The notes under the pieces are model-generated. The model saw only the letters and a program-made list of their open reading frames with translations. It was not told the DNA's origin and ran no database searches. Shown piece after piece: positions 20,791 through 30,390 of a stretch of 64,000 bases of DNA. The position numbers were made by a program, and so were the translations under genes. Origin of the DNA: Gracilariopsis chorda (taxonomy: Eukaryota; Rhodophyta; Florideophyceae; Gracilariales; Gracilariaceae); contig NBIV01000260.1 of NCBI GenBank assembly GCA_003194525.1, forward strand, positions 1 through 64,000, written 5' to 3'. The first letter of the stretch is position 1; every line of letters starts with the position of its first letter.

Positions 20791-21905
20791 CATCGTCGTC
20801 CACCGTGGACTTTGAGTGCCCGCCCCGATCTGTAATCGCCAAGGCCCAGCAGGACCATGCCTCCACTTGTCCTGAATGCCTTAAACTCTCCGACCATGTC
20901 TGGACTTACAAAGATACAAATGCTTTTTGGATCCCCGACGACGCTGCCGATCTGCAGCTCCGTCTGTGTGTCATCGCCCACACTGGTTCTTCCGGTCACC
21001 GCGGACGTGACGCCACCGAAGCGTTACTGTCTGAGTCCTTTCACTGGTCAACCCTGCAAGCGGACGTCCACACCTTCATCCGTGCCTGCATCCACTGTCT
21101 ATCGACAGTTGGAGGGGAGAGGATACCACGTCCGTTCGGTCCGGTCGTCCATGGAACCAAGCCCAATGATCTCCTTCAGTTCGACTACATCGAACTTGGA
21201 CTTGGTAAGACTGGGGAGAAGTACGTCCTCATGCTACGCGACGACCATTCGAACTACAAGTGGTTCTCCGCCTACGAAAGCACCAACGCTGAAAACGCAG
21301 CTTCGGCGATCATCGACTGGTGCGCCGCCTTCGGTGTCCCCAATGGCCTGATGTCAGACGGTCCCACACACTTCAAGAACGAAGTCGTCCGTCTGATCTG
21401 CAAGGGCCTCAAGGTGCCACACCATTTCACCCTGCCCTACTGCCTCTGGAGCAACGGGGCAGTTGAGCGACTCGGAAAGGAGTTAGTCCGCGTGGCCCGA
21501 GGGGTCCTGTCGGAAGTGAAAATGCGGACCAACGAATGGCCCGATCTCCTTCCGATTTTTGCTTCGGTCTTGAACAATTCCCCGTCTCCGTCGCACGGGA
21601 ATGTTTGTCCGATCACGGCCTTTATGGGACGCGAAGCGACACCACCGATCAAGACCTTCCTCCGCTCCTCTACTGCCAAGTCAGTCACTCTTGCCCACGC
21701 GCAGATGGAGCGCAAGTTAAATGTTGAAGACCTCATCAAGATCTCCACTGAGCTTCACCCGCTCGTACAGTCCAGTCTGGTCAAAAGTCGCGAGAAATCT
21801 CGAGCGTCTGCCTCACATGGCAAGCTCCCTAACTTCGAACAGGGAGATTTCGTCCTCGTTGCACGTGATGAGTACGGCGCCGGCGATAAGCTACTGCTTC
21901 GCTGA
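20700..21905 (+). CDS. Element D integrase
   Basis: An HHCC domain (HTGSSGHRG ... CIHCLS) precedes the DDE core: D in QFDYIELG (about 21180), D in LMSDGPTHF (about 21355) and E in SNGAVERLGKE (about 21465). The C-terminal region KLPNFEQGDFVLVARD is typical of gypsy integrases. The frame ends with a TGA after LLLR, again where TGG (Trp) is expected before RGPRRVIKAL. The integrase core is otherwise open for 1.2 kb. Confidence 0.87.
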   Translation, partial: KATKNVWADLLSHWTTQPNTVRQLLHVPELPSSSTVDFECPPRSVIAKAQQDHASTCPECLKLSDHVWTYKDTNAFWIPDDAADLQLRLCVIAHTGSSGHRGRDATEALLSESFHWSTLQADVHTFIRACIHCLSTVGGERIPRPFGPVVHGTKPNDLLQFDYIELGLGKTGEKYVLMLRDDHSNYKWFSAYESTNAENAASAIIDWCAAFGVPNGLMSDGPTHFKNEVVRLICKGLKVPHHFTLPYCLWSNGAVERLGKELVRVARGVLSEVKMRTNEWPDLLPIFASVLNNSPSPSHGNVCPITAFMGREATPPIKTFLRSSTAKSVTLAHAQMERKLNVEDLIKISTELHPLVQSSLVKSREKSRASASHGKLPNFEQGDFVLVARDEYGAGDKLLLR

Positions 21906-22283
21906 CGTGGTCCCCGTCGGGTCATCAAGGCGCTCAACGACTTCGTGTACCAAGTCGAGGACTTGCACACAGGCCACCTGGACGAGATACACGCTACGCG
22001 CCTCAAGTTCTACCGCGACGACGCTGTAGACGAACCGCGTGATCATGGATCACGTGTTGCAATCAGAGGTGGGCATGCCGTTGGCCGGCTCATGGATCTA
22101 CAAGACAGCCCTGAGGGACTTCAAGTCATTGTCGGATGGAAGGGCCTTAACAAGTCTGAGGACACCGTCGAGCCTCTCCTCAATGTCTTTGAAGACATCC
22201 CTTCCATGGTCAAGCGCATGCTGCAGCGCAAGAACATGCCGGCCAACCTGGTCGCGAAAGCTCGAGCCGCTCTTCGTCTTTGA
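21906..22283 (+). CDS. Element D C-terminal chromodomain-like segment
   Basis: In the same frame after the TGA, RGPRRVIKALNDFVYQVEDL is followed by a chromo-like module: VGRLMDLQDSPEGLQ, VIVGWKGLNKSEDTVEPL and EDIPSMVKRML. The spacing W-x-G-L and D-T-x-E-P is that of chromodomains in oomycete- and alga-type gypsy elements. It ends at 22283 just before the polypurine tract. Confidence 0.7.
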   Translation, partial: RGPRRVIKALNDFVYQVEDLHTGHLDEIHATRLKFYRDDAVDEPRDHGSRVAIRGGHAVGRLMDLQDSPEGLQVIVGWKGLNKSEDTVEPLLNVFEDIPSMVKRMLQRKNMPANLVAKARAALRL

Positions 22284-22745
22284 AAGAGGGGAGTGTGGTA
22301 CCGTCACTGTACGTGCAGTACCATCGGCGTAGATATTTTCTACGCCGCCGACCAACAGTGGACAACCTCTCGAGAGAGAGGCCGTTGGCGTTTAATCTCC
22401 GCCGCGCGCCTGTCTGCTCCAGGCTTTAGTTTTATACCTCGACGGCCGGCCCCTCGATGCTTCCCGTTCCCCAGGGCATCGAACTCACCCGTTCACCCAC
22501 AACAGGCCGACTCACCGAGCCTTTCGTAAATTTCACACAACCACCGCCGTTTTCCTTTCGTCTCGCTGAGCCTAAAGTCCAAATGCGCACCCGTCCAACC
22601 CTGGGCGACCACAACAACCAAGCTGCTCGCTTTCGGGCTTCAGAGCTTCTCAAGCAGCAACACGAAGTTACAAGCGTAGCTACCACTTGCTTATCAACAT
22701 CTATTGTTTATCTGCTCTGCAGGGCGTAGTAGACTAGTAACAACA
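22282..22745 (+). repeat. Element D polypurine tract and 3' LTR (right end uncertain)
   Basis: GAAAGAGGGGAG (22282-22293) precedes TGTGGTACCG at 22294, the likely LTR start. A plausible end is the CA of AACAACA at about 22745, giving an LTR of about 450 bp. The second LTR is outside the window, so the end is not proven. Confidence 0.55.
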
Positions 22746-22774
22746 CATGGCTTAAGAAACTCCTGAATTCTATT

Positions 22775-23210
22775 TTGTACCACCCTAAACGACCCCCGGT
22801 CCTACAGGCAACAGAACAAAAAGTGATTGTCAAAAGTATACAAAACGCTGCAAAACGTGGTTTTAAAGTAGATGTAAACCATATTGGGCGTTACATGGAC
22901 AACATAGCGAATGATGGGCGCAAAACATACCAAAACAAACTTCCTCTAGCCTGGAGGCAGTTCGATCTTTTCGCGCTGGTAATCATCAAATAGCAGTACG
23001 GAAGGCAGAAAACCACAACCCGAACTGCTACCTGGGAGAGAATATGGATCACGTCGGTACGTTACTTAACCACCTAAAAGCGGTGACGAAGAAACACCGG
23101 GACATGTTCAACGAAACCAATATAAAGGAGTCTGGACAAAACGGCCGTCAAAGCAAAATATAGTTAACGAGTGAGGATTTTCACAAGTGTACGCACAGAT
23201 TTGGGTGGAT
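22775..23210 (+). pseudogene. Element E: pogo/jerky-like transposase, N-terminal fragment
   Basis: One frame encodes TEQKVIVKSIQNAAKRGFKV, VNHIGRYMDNI and NDGRKTYQNKLPLAWRQF. After a frameshift near 22955 it continues FRAGNHQIAVRKAENHNPN. The pattern (helix-turn-helix, then W-x-x-F-x-x-R-H/N-x-x-I-x-x-RKAE) is that of the CENP-B/Tc5-type DNA-binding region in pogo and jerky transposases. No start codon context or intact frame remains. The catalytic part continues on the far side of the solo LTR at 23216-24041. Confidence 0.55.
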
Positions 23211-24046
23211 GACGCTGAAGTGCAACGCCCTCAGGGAGGGATTCTTCGTACTTGAATGCTTTCCCGATATTATCGGTTCTGTAGTGTGTATATGAACTAC
23301 GCCCCACAATGGTGGATATGGACACGTGGGACACGGTTTTGGGTCCATTGGAGGTTGGTCACAGTAGTGGATGTTGCCACGAAATGTGGAGTATTTTAGT
23401 TGATTTTATTTACTATTTTCACACCCATTTCTGGGAAGCTAGTACTTAATGCGACGGCGCACTGCCGTCGCACCAGTAAACCTTCCCCAAGAAGGGACCC
23501 CAACCTGGGAAACTGGCTATAGTTGTTACCGCTTGCCCGCGTGCTCTACTCCTCCTTGGAGGTAAACGCCGTGAACCACGGGACATCTAACCCCCTTGCA
23601 CATCTAAAGAGACCCATCACTGGGAGTCATATTATTCCAATTGCATTGGTGTTTCGTCCTGTATAAGGATATTGTTACTGGCATCGCCGTTCGCCCCCGT
23701 CGCTCTCCCGACTCACTTCGTCCTCTCTTCCTTCTCTTCGCCCTTCCTTTTTCCCCTTTTTAGGGTAGCACCTCCCGCTATCCGCGGCTCTCGTGTGCGC
23801 ATCCGCTCACACACCCCCACTTACGTGGAAACCTACCTCTGGCGAGGACGCATTCCCGATCTCGCGGATACCGATTCTTGTCCTAAACCCTCTTGCGCTA
23901 GTTGCGAAGGGTGGCCTCGGTCTTACAAACCGGCTCCGCCGTGCCATCCCTAGAGGGGCTCTATCCAACTGGGTTCACCTCCACGGAGGAGAGATCCCGA
24001 ACGTCTTTCGGTGTTTCTCCCCTTTGGGGCGTTGCACCACAGACGC
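23211..24046 (+). repeat. Solo LTR 2 (B/C family) with target duplication GACGC
   Basis: An 826-bp LTR (23216-24041, TGAAGTGCAACGCC...GTTGCACCACA) is flanked by GACGC at 23211-23215 and 24042-24046. It splits the element E transposase. Its GCGACGGC-GCACT-GCCGTCGC stem is perfect. Confidence 0.92.
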
Positions 24047-24512
24047 CACAGTATAAAAGATAAAGAAGCCCATGTTACTGGGGTGATAGCCGCATCTGAT
24101 TCAGATTTGATTGCACCTCCGTTCTTTGTAGCCGCCGTAAAAAAGGTAAGTGTGAGATAGAAAAAACCAATAGATGCTGCAAGCCAACCAAAGCTCAATC
24201 TAAGGCTGCACTGGATGACTGACATAGATTGGATACCCGAACCAACTCACAAAAATCTACACCACTGGTAACCAATCCATGAAAATGAAGCTGATGCCAA
24301 AAATCTTTCAGCATTTCAATGCGTTTGTTCGAAAGACAGTACCGTTGGATCAGTCCGGTTTGTTATTGCTTGGTGGGCAAAGCTCTACGAACGGGGACGA
24401 GTGAATCATTTATTGCCAGGAAACTAATATCATCGTTGTACAATTGCCTGCGAACAACTCCTACATTCTGCAAAGATGCGATGCGTCCATAAACTACAGT
24501 GCAGTGCTCCCA
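24047..24512 (+). pseudogene. Element E: pogo/jerky-like transposase, DDE fragment
   Basis: DKEAHVTGVIAASDSDLIAPPFF (about 24058-24128) matches the strand that in jerky-type transposases reads H-x-T-x-v-x-x-x-s-x-G-x-x-x-PP. Near 24320-24510, FNAFVRKTVPLDQSGLLLLGGQSS and, after a stop, NIIVVQLPANNSYILQRCDASIN match the LxLDGHSSH and LPPNTTHxLQPLDV motifs. GHSSH has become GGQSS, so the catalytic Asp/His motif is lost. Stops and frameshifts make this an old relic. Confidence 0.6.
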
Positions 24513-24905
24513 AAAAGGGATTCTTGGTACTTGGGTGATTTCTCGAATGTTTCCGTAATGAATTCATTGCATGAACTACGACCACAAATAGTGTATTTGA
24601 CACGTAAGAAAGGGAAGAGTAAAAAGACTGTTGGCCAAATTAGTGGGCATGAACCACCAAAGTGGAGTAATTAGGTAACTCTATTTTTTTACACCCATTT
24701 CTGGGATGGTTAGTACTTAGTGCGCCAGCAAGTTGCCGTCATACCAGTAAGCCTTCCCGAACAAGGAACCTTAACCTGAGGAATCGGCTCTAGACCTCAT
24801 CGCCTTCATGTGTTCTTTAATTCTCCTTCGAATGAAGCACCGTAGCATACGGAAATTTTAACCCCCTTGCCTGTCTGAAGTACCTGATTATTCCGATTGG
24901 TACCC
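24490..24905 (+). repeat. Decayed LTR of the B/C family
   Basis: Recognisable blocks in order are AAAAAGGGATTCTTGGTACTTG, CACCCATTTCTGGGA, GGTTAGTACTTAGTGCG, CTTCCCGAACAAGG and ACCCCCTTGC. They match the start to middle of the solo LTRs with many substitutions. The 3' third is missing. Confidence 0.65.
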
Positions 24906-25600
24906 CAACTGTAGTGCTAAACCCGAAAGTTGGGTATTATACTTAAGGTGTACAGGGCCTTGCTTTCTGTATACTTAAGGTGTCCGGAGCCTTGCTCTCT
25001 GCGGAGGCATGTAGGAGAATGACCATCGGGTAAGCGGAGTAGTGAGGTAACCACGTGGATGGGCAGGCAGAGGTCAGACCATTGCTGGCCTAAATATTTT
25101 ACATGGACGAGCTGGGTGCCGGTGCGGGGGACGTCAGGGGACAGTGCGAATTCCAGGGCAATGTCACCATAGGTTTGATTATGTAGCTAATTGTATTTAG
25201 TTTTTTAGGATAGTTCCGGAGTTCAGAGCGCCTCGCCAGCTAGATAAGTTGGCTTGAGTGCCGCCGACCTCCGAATAGTAAAAGCAAGCACCATCGCCGT
25301 CTTCTTGCCGCCATACGCTGCCAGTAGGACGCCAAAGGCCTCCAAGTCATCGCTACCATTCTCCCGACCTGTAGGGACTTGAGATAGCGCTCGCACATTG
25401 CGCCTCGCTGCCAGTTGGTGCCCACATCACTAGTAGACCCAGTGGATGGTCATCCCAGTGACTTGCTTTCTGCCGCTACTACCCCCTGGTAGACTACTAC
25501 CCCAGTTGACCAAAGGACGTAGTATTCTACTACAAGGCAGAACCAGTGACAGAGCCCTCTGTATACCTGTAATACGGGCGTAACGCCGTAGGTATTTTGG
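24906..25600. other. Unassigned stretch with a 32-bp tandem repeat
   Basis: No gene found. A 32-bp unit beginning ATACTTAAGGTGT is repeated at 24939-24970 and 24971-25002 with a few differences. The rest (25003-25600) shows no long frame and no match to the LTRs. Confidence 0.5.
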
Positions 25601-26784
25601 ATTAACCACAGAGGTGTATAAAGAAAGGTGAACCGGAGCCAGAAAGACGGTAAAACCAGAGACCGGTGTGCCACGCGATGTGGCGCTTTAGAGTATACCC
25701 GGTGAACGGTGCCTTCCGAGGACGGGGAAAAACCACCTGGAAAGTCGTGCAGACAGTGGAAACAGACCCGACGGAGGGTGCAGATGAACGGAATGTAGCG
25801 AACGAATTACCCAATACAGGGGCGATACCAGTACCACACGGTAGACACATGTTACACGACAATTATAACACAGAGTATCTGTAGGTTTACCGAGCGGGTG
25901 AATTGAGCGAACCGAACGTAGTGACCCTCCCCGAGGAGTAGTACACGGTGCAACGATGTCAAAATCCAGAGTCAGAAATCTGAGGTCAAACTGAACAGGT
26001 ATGAATGACGAAGACTCAGGTTAACTTTACTTAATGCTCGCGACGACGAAGTCGCGCTCAACTAAGTAGGTACAATACCATAATAAAGTATAATAATTAA
26101 CTACAATATTGCGTACCACCTCAAGTCCACACACGTGGCCAAGCCAGTGTCAGACACGAGGAGGGATCAACACAAGTAAAACATAACACTACAGCATGGT
26201 GCTGCCGCACACGCGCAAATGCATCCACTCATCTTGCAATCCATTCTAGATGCCTACCTTCCTAGGTGAAACTGCACACAGTAAACCATCCCATTGGCAT
26301 CACCTCGTGGGGTTCTAACTTATATACGGTAGAGCCGTCATGATAAGAGCGTCTCACTTCTATGAGTAGCATCATCGCAGTTTTCACGCATTCCGCGTTG
26401 CACCACACCAACTGTTTTGTTGTTCGCCTTGTATAAGGTTTATTTACCTGAACTGCAGTTAGTCGTCCTCACGGCAATCATGACTCAGCTCCCCCTTTCC
26501 TTTCCTTTCAAAGGGTGGCTTTCCCGTTATCCACGGCTCGTGTTCGCGCGTGCCGCTAACGAGGAAACCTCACCTTTGTAGACGACGACCACCCCAACAT
26601 ACACCTTCTGTGGATACCTGATTTTTGTCTTGACCTCTCTGCGCAAATTGCGATGAATGGCCTCGGCCTTACAACCCATATTCGTGCCACCCCTGGGAGG
26701 GCTCTACCTAACTGAGCTTCACTCTAGCAAGAAAAGATCTCGAACATCTTTTGATGCTCTTCCGCTTCCGGGCATTGCACTACA
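25600..26784. repeat. Mosaic of decayed LTR pieces in both orientations
   Basis: 25600-26196 resembles an A-type LTR in reverse: CGAGGAGTAGTACACGG, the stem GCGAC-GACGAA-GTCGC near 26041-26056, AACTAAGTAGGTAC, and an end ACACTACA at 26196. 26396-26784 resembles the second half of a B/C LTR in forward orientation: CCTTGTATAAGG, CTCCCCCTTTCC, GAGGAAACCTC, and an end GGCATTGCACTACA. About 200 bp between them is unassigned. Boundaries are approximate. Confidence 0.55.
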
Positions 26785-27418
26785 TAAAACAATTCGTACA
26801 AACTGACCCCCCAGGGGAGGCGGAACGCTTACCAATCACCGTGTCGCAAGGGACCCCGCAGGGGATGTCGCAAACGCCGTTCCCGCATACGCGGCAAAGA
26901 CCCCGCAAGCTCGCGGTTCGCGAAGAAGACCGCACTCGGGGAGTTCAAGTCCCCCGCCGAATGGCGGTTCGCCCGGCCTACCGTGATGACGGGAACAACG
27001 ACGCCCCTCTGGGGAATAACTTGGCGGTGAAAACCATGACGCCAAACACCCTCTTGAGGGATATCCTCCCGCACGAGCAGCAGTCGCTACCACAGCGCAC
27101 GGCAACGCCGGAGGTATCGCCGAACACCCTGCTAAGGGACATTACACCGCACCGCGGGCAACCCTCACAAGGGAATACAACCACCACCCGGCACGGCCGG
27201 CAGGTCTACGAACGAGAGTTCGTAGTAGACCGACTTGTCGGACACACCTGAGACCAGGATGGCATTCTACAATACCGCGTCCGCTGGTACGGGTATGACC
27301 CCAGTGGGGATACGTGGGAGCCAATTTAACACCTCCCACGATCGCAGGTCGTGCGATACCACCTTCAAACGGGAACTGCAGCCCCAGCCACGCTGGTTAA
27401 TGCCCAAGTCGGGTAACG
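26785..27418 (+). pseudogene. Element C pol linker and chromodomain (two stops)
   Basis: The open frame to 27251 matches B's linker (NTLLRDILPHEQQ, VSPNTLLRDITPH). The chromodomain EREFVVDRLVGHT is then broken by TGA at 27249-27251, where B has Trp. It continues YRVRWYGYDPSGDTWEPI and meets TAA near 27328, where B has Glu, before HLPRSQV and the usual QVG end. Both changes are single-base. Confidence 0.8.
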
Positions 27419-27577
27419 TTGCCGCGCGAGCGGAGGGCAGTAAGAAGGGATAGCAAGGGAAAGTCCGTCCAAGACGGGGAATTCTAATTCGAAATCACCG
27501 TCCGAGACGGGAAAGTTTACCTACTGGAGCAGCAAGCTCCATACTACACTACACTAACTGGCATAGCCAGGGAAAGA

Positions 27578-27585
27578 AGAACCAG
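27578..27585 (+). repeat. Direct repeat flanking the antisense ORF (left copy)
   Basis: AGAACCAG lies just beyond the antisense ORF's stop. The other copy is at 29356-29363, inside its first codons. Element B carries a single hybrid copy at the equivalent place with the ORF between them gone. Confidence 0.7.
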
Positions 27586-27603
27586 GAAACTGGACTAGAG
27601 GTT

Positions 27604-29391
27604 TCACTCACCCCCATCGTCCGGGGCGTAACCACCAGCGAGGCGGTAGGCCAACGCGTCCGCCATAGTGATGACATCCCCCGATACCTCGGCAGCGCTC
27701 AGACCGGCACCCCGGAAAAAACGTGCGATGATCTCGTTTTCATTCGCCGTCACCCCGCTGGGGATAGAAGGTCTGGCACTTGCCGCTGAAGGGTCAGCAG
27801 CCGGCTCGGCCGGAGATATCCCCTCTGAGAAAGCTTCCGCGCTAGCGCCAGTTTCCTCTACGTCCATCTCCCCGGGTTCTTCTGGTTCGTTATCGACCAT
27901 TGGGTCATCCCCGCCGTATGCGCGGTAGTAGTCGTCAGAATCGACGTACCCAACAGGGTGGTCTTCCGGCACATGCCGGGGCGTATCGCGAAGCTCGCAC
28001 GCCTCCTCGGAGGAAATTTCCCGGAACTCCCAGGGGTCGAAGTAGATAAAATCCCCCGCAAGGGCGGTGTTTCTACCCAGTCCCGGACCACCGGTGTTAC
28101 CGCTACCGCCATCCAGACGACCGCTTTGCTCCAGCGGGACCTCACTCCAGCTAACGCTGTCGATGTACCCAAGTAATTGGAGGACCTCTTCATTGTTGGC
28201 CTGGCCCCCAAGGGGGAAGCGAAGATCCAAATTGCGGATCGCTGCCCGCACACGCGGTGGGAGGAACCAGAGACGAAACTGGTCGTACGCCTCGTTGAGG
28301 ATATAAGCCGCAGCGCGGGCCGCCCACTCCGTAACCACTAAGGACCACAACCCCGACCGGGGATCCTGCATGAGCAGCGAACCGAGGTACGTAAATACCG
28401 GTGGGAGTTCTATGTAGCACCCCCGGCAGGCTTCATGGAAGCGCCACCACTCGGGGAGTGCTACATACTGACCTAGTCGGTGAGGGGGCGCAATCCGCTC
28501 TATCTCCACGTTCTGATACGGGATGAAATACCCGAATCGGGATCGCCAACGCCGCTCATCGCGGATGAAGTTTTGGAGAAAGTTGGACCAGTATTGCCGG
28601 GGAAGATACCTGAACTCCGCCCGAATAATCGGTCGCTCCCAACAAAGGGCTTCTTGTCGCGCTGCAGGGAAATTCCTCCAAGCGAGGGTCTCGAGGCGGA
28701 ACAGGTTGTCGCAGTATCCAATCTCCCCGCGAGTGCGGAAGTGGCTAATGTCGAAGCCGAACTCTGGTGGGACCGGTACATCGAATGGAGCCCGGCTCTG
28801 CCGTTGGTATGCCATGCACGTCAACGCGGTCTGCGTCGCAGCGACAGTCTCGCCCGAATTCCTTCGGAGGTGGTGACGCGGAATCGCAATCCCGTGACGC
28901 CAATCCCTCGATGTGGTGACTGCCCTGGGCAGATCCCCCGGAAGGGTGTCTGAGCCATCCGCATAAGCGGTGACTAATCCCTCATTGAGGACAGCGACCG
29001 GGTGAAACCATGGGGCAAGGCGCAGGCGCGACGCGTGATTCCGATTCATCGGGTTGAACCCCACCAGGGTGTTGTAGGTTGGCCAGTTGAACGCCGGAGC
29101 GGTTCCGGAGGACACCACCGAAGGTGGTAGTGCGAAGGGATGGTCGGCTGCAGCAGCCATATTCCCCGGTTGTACCGGATTTCGATCGCCCTGAGGCAGG
29201 GGAACTGACCGGAAACCGGTGGTGTATCGCCCGAGGAGTCTCGGAGGTTGGCTTTGGTCGTTGATATTGTTGTCGTCGTTCATTTTTCCCTTTTGGAGGG
29301 TGGCTGTTGTTGTCGTTTGTGTGCTTGATGACTCTGGTGCAGAGGGATTTACCGGAGAACCAGAGACAGAGCACGCGCTTTTATCACCCAT
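27604..29391 (-). CDS. Element C antisense ORF, 595 aa, unknown family
   Basis: This intact frame runs opposite to the element from ATG at 29389-29391 to a stop at 27604, filling most of the space between pol and the 3' LTR. The N-terminal ~90 residues are Ser/Thr/Gln-rich. The centre (about 115-420) is conserved with element A: PWFHPV, RTRGEIGYCDN, RAEFRYLPRQYW, RSRFGYFIPYQN, CYIELPPVFTYLGS, EWAARAAAY, LPPRVRAAIRNLDLRFPLG and IYFDPWE. The tail is acidic, ending in an Ala-rich helix. I find no zinc finger, protease or polymerase motif and no clear membrane segment. With stop codons in the neighbouring chromodomain but none in 595 codons here, the frame looks more recently maintained or selected. 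Function unknown; capsid-like, envelope-like or silencing-suppressor roles are all open. Confidence 0.75.
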   Translation of the reverse strand: MGDKSACSVSGSPVNPSAPESSSTQTTTTATLQKGKMNDDNNINDQSQPPRLLGRYTTGFRSVPLPQGDRNPVQPGNMAAAADHPFALPPSVVSSGTAPAFNWPTYNTLVGFNPMNRNHASRLRLAPWFHPVAVLNEGLVTAYADGSDTLPGDLPRAVTTSRDWRHGIAIPRHHLRRNSGETVAATQTALTCMAYQRQSRAPFDVPVPPEFGFDISHFRTRGEIGYCDNLFRLETLAWRNFPAARQEALCWERPIIRAEFRYLPRQYWSNFLQNFIRDERRWRSRFGYFIPYQNVEIERIAPPHRLGQYVALPEWWRFHEACRGCYIELPPVFTYLGSLLMQDPRSGLWSLVVTEWAARAAAYILNEAYDQFRLWFLPPRVRAAIRNLDLRFPLGGQANNEEVLQLLGYIDSVSWSEVPLEQSGRLDGGSGNTGGPGLGRNTALAGDFIYFDPWEFREISSEEACELRDTPRHVPEDHPVGYVDSDDYYRAYGGDDPMVDNEPEEPGEMDVEETGASAEAFSEGISPAEPAADPSAASARPSIPSGVTANENEIIARFFRGAGLSAAEVSGDVITMADALAYRLAGGYAPDDGGE

Positions 29392-29434
29392 TTTCGTCTG
29401 GGAATCCTCCGCGTCCGCGGTCGTTTTCCCGTCT

Positions 29435-29446
29435 TAGGGGGGGATA
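29435..29446 (+). other. Element C polypurine tract
   Basis: A purine run (AGGGGGGGA within TTAGGGGGGGATA) stands just before the LTR start TGAAGTGCAACG at 29447, as in elements A and B. Confidence 0.65.
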
Positions 29447-30277
29447 TGAAGTGCAACGCCCTCAGGGAGGGATTCTGGGTACTTGAACGCTTTCCCGATA
29501 TTATCGGTTGTGTAGTGTGTATATGAACTACGCCCCACAATGGTGGGTATGGACACGTGGGACACGGTTTTGGGTCAATTGGCGGTTGGCCACAGTAGTG
29601 GATGTTGCCACGAAATGTGGGGTATTTTAGTTAATATTATTTATTATTTTCACACCCATTTCTGGGAAGCTAGTACTTAGTGCGATGGCGCACTGCCATC
29701 GCACCAGTAAACCTTCCCCAACAAGGGACCCCAACCTGGGGAATTGGCTCTAGTTGTTACCGCTTGCACGCGTGCTCTACTCCTCCTTGGAGGTAAACGC
29801 CGTGAACCACGGGACATGTAACCCCCTTGCACATCTAAAGAGGCCCATCCTTGGGAGTATAATTGTTCCAGTAACATTGGTGTTTCGCCCTGTATAGGGA
29901 GTCCTGTCCACCGGCATTGCCGTATTCGTTCGTCGCTATCGCCACTCAGCTTCGCCCACTCTTCCTCCATTCCCTTCACTCTCCTCCTTTCCCCCTTTCA
30001 GGGTAGTACATCCTGCTACCCGCGGCCCTCCTGTGTGCACCCGCTCACATTCCCCCACTTACGTGGAAACACACCTCTACTGAGGATCACACCCCGCTCA
30101 GACCGATACCGATTTTTCCCCTTTACCTCCCTGCGCAAGTCGTGACAGGTGTCCCTGGTCTTACAAACCGGCTTCGCCGTGAAACCTTTGGGAGAGCTCT
30201 ACTCAACTGGTTTCACCTCGTGAGAGGAAGATCCCGAACGTCTTTCGGTGTTTTTCCCCTTTGGGGCATTGAACTAA
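29447..30277 (+). repeat. Element C 3' LTR
   Basis: The 831-bp LTR starts TGAAGTGCAACGCCC and ends CATTGAACTAAA, a mutated form of the usual CATTGCACCACA. It shares full-length identity blocks with solo LTRs 1 and 2. The long stem reads GCGATGGC-GCACT-GCCATCGC (29682-29702), where B and solo LTR 2 have GCGACGGC and GCCGTCGC. The C:G pair has become T:A on both sides. Confidence 0.88.
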
Positions 30278-30390
30278 AGTTCTGGTGAAAACTTTCCACA
30301 AAATATCTGGATTGTCTCACGAAAATGATTTGTGGTTAGTGGTACGCTTTGGGAGGCAAAACTTGAAAATAAAGATATAATGCATTGTTT

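Larger units (their letters stand above)
17879..22745 (+). mobile_element. Element D: second Ty3/gypsy lineage, interrupted twice
   Basis: The order is protease C-terminal half, RT, RNase H, integrase, chromodomain-like end, polypurine tract and 3' LTR. The sequence is clearly distinct from A/B/C (RT motif FWLDDILLHA, 'YFANFDFSQSYWQL' region). Its 5' part was displaced by element B, and a solo LTR sits in its protease. The coding sequence carries two stop codons at positions where relatives have Trp, plus a frameshift in RNase H. The right end of the LTR is a guess because the other LTR is outside the window. Confidence 0.85.
26785..30277 (+). mobile_element. Element C: 5'-truncated chromovirus of the B family
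   Basis: Homology to element B begins at about 26815, within the pol linker, and continues through the chromodomain, the spacer, the antisense ORF (absent from B), a polypurine tract and a complete LTR. There is no gag, RT or integrase. On the left it abuts an older LTR ending at 26784. It is either a truncated insertion or the product of recombination with that older LTR. Confidence 0.82.

Noticed and set aside
29447..30277. Antisense ORF of element C as a host gene flanked by LTRs
   Set aside because: The ORF recurs at the same position in element A with its own polypurine tract and LTR, so it belongs to the element family.
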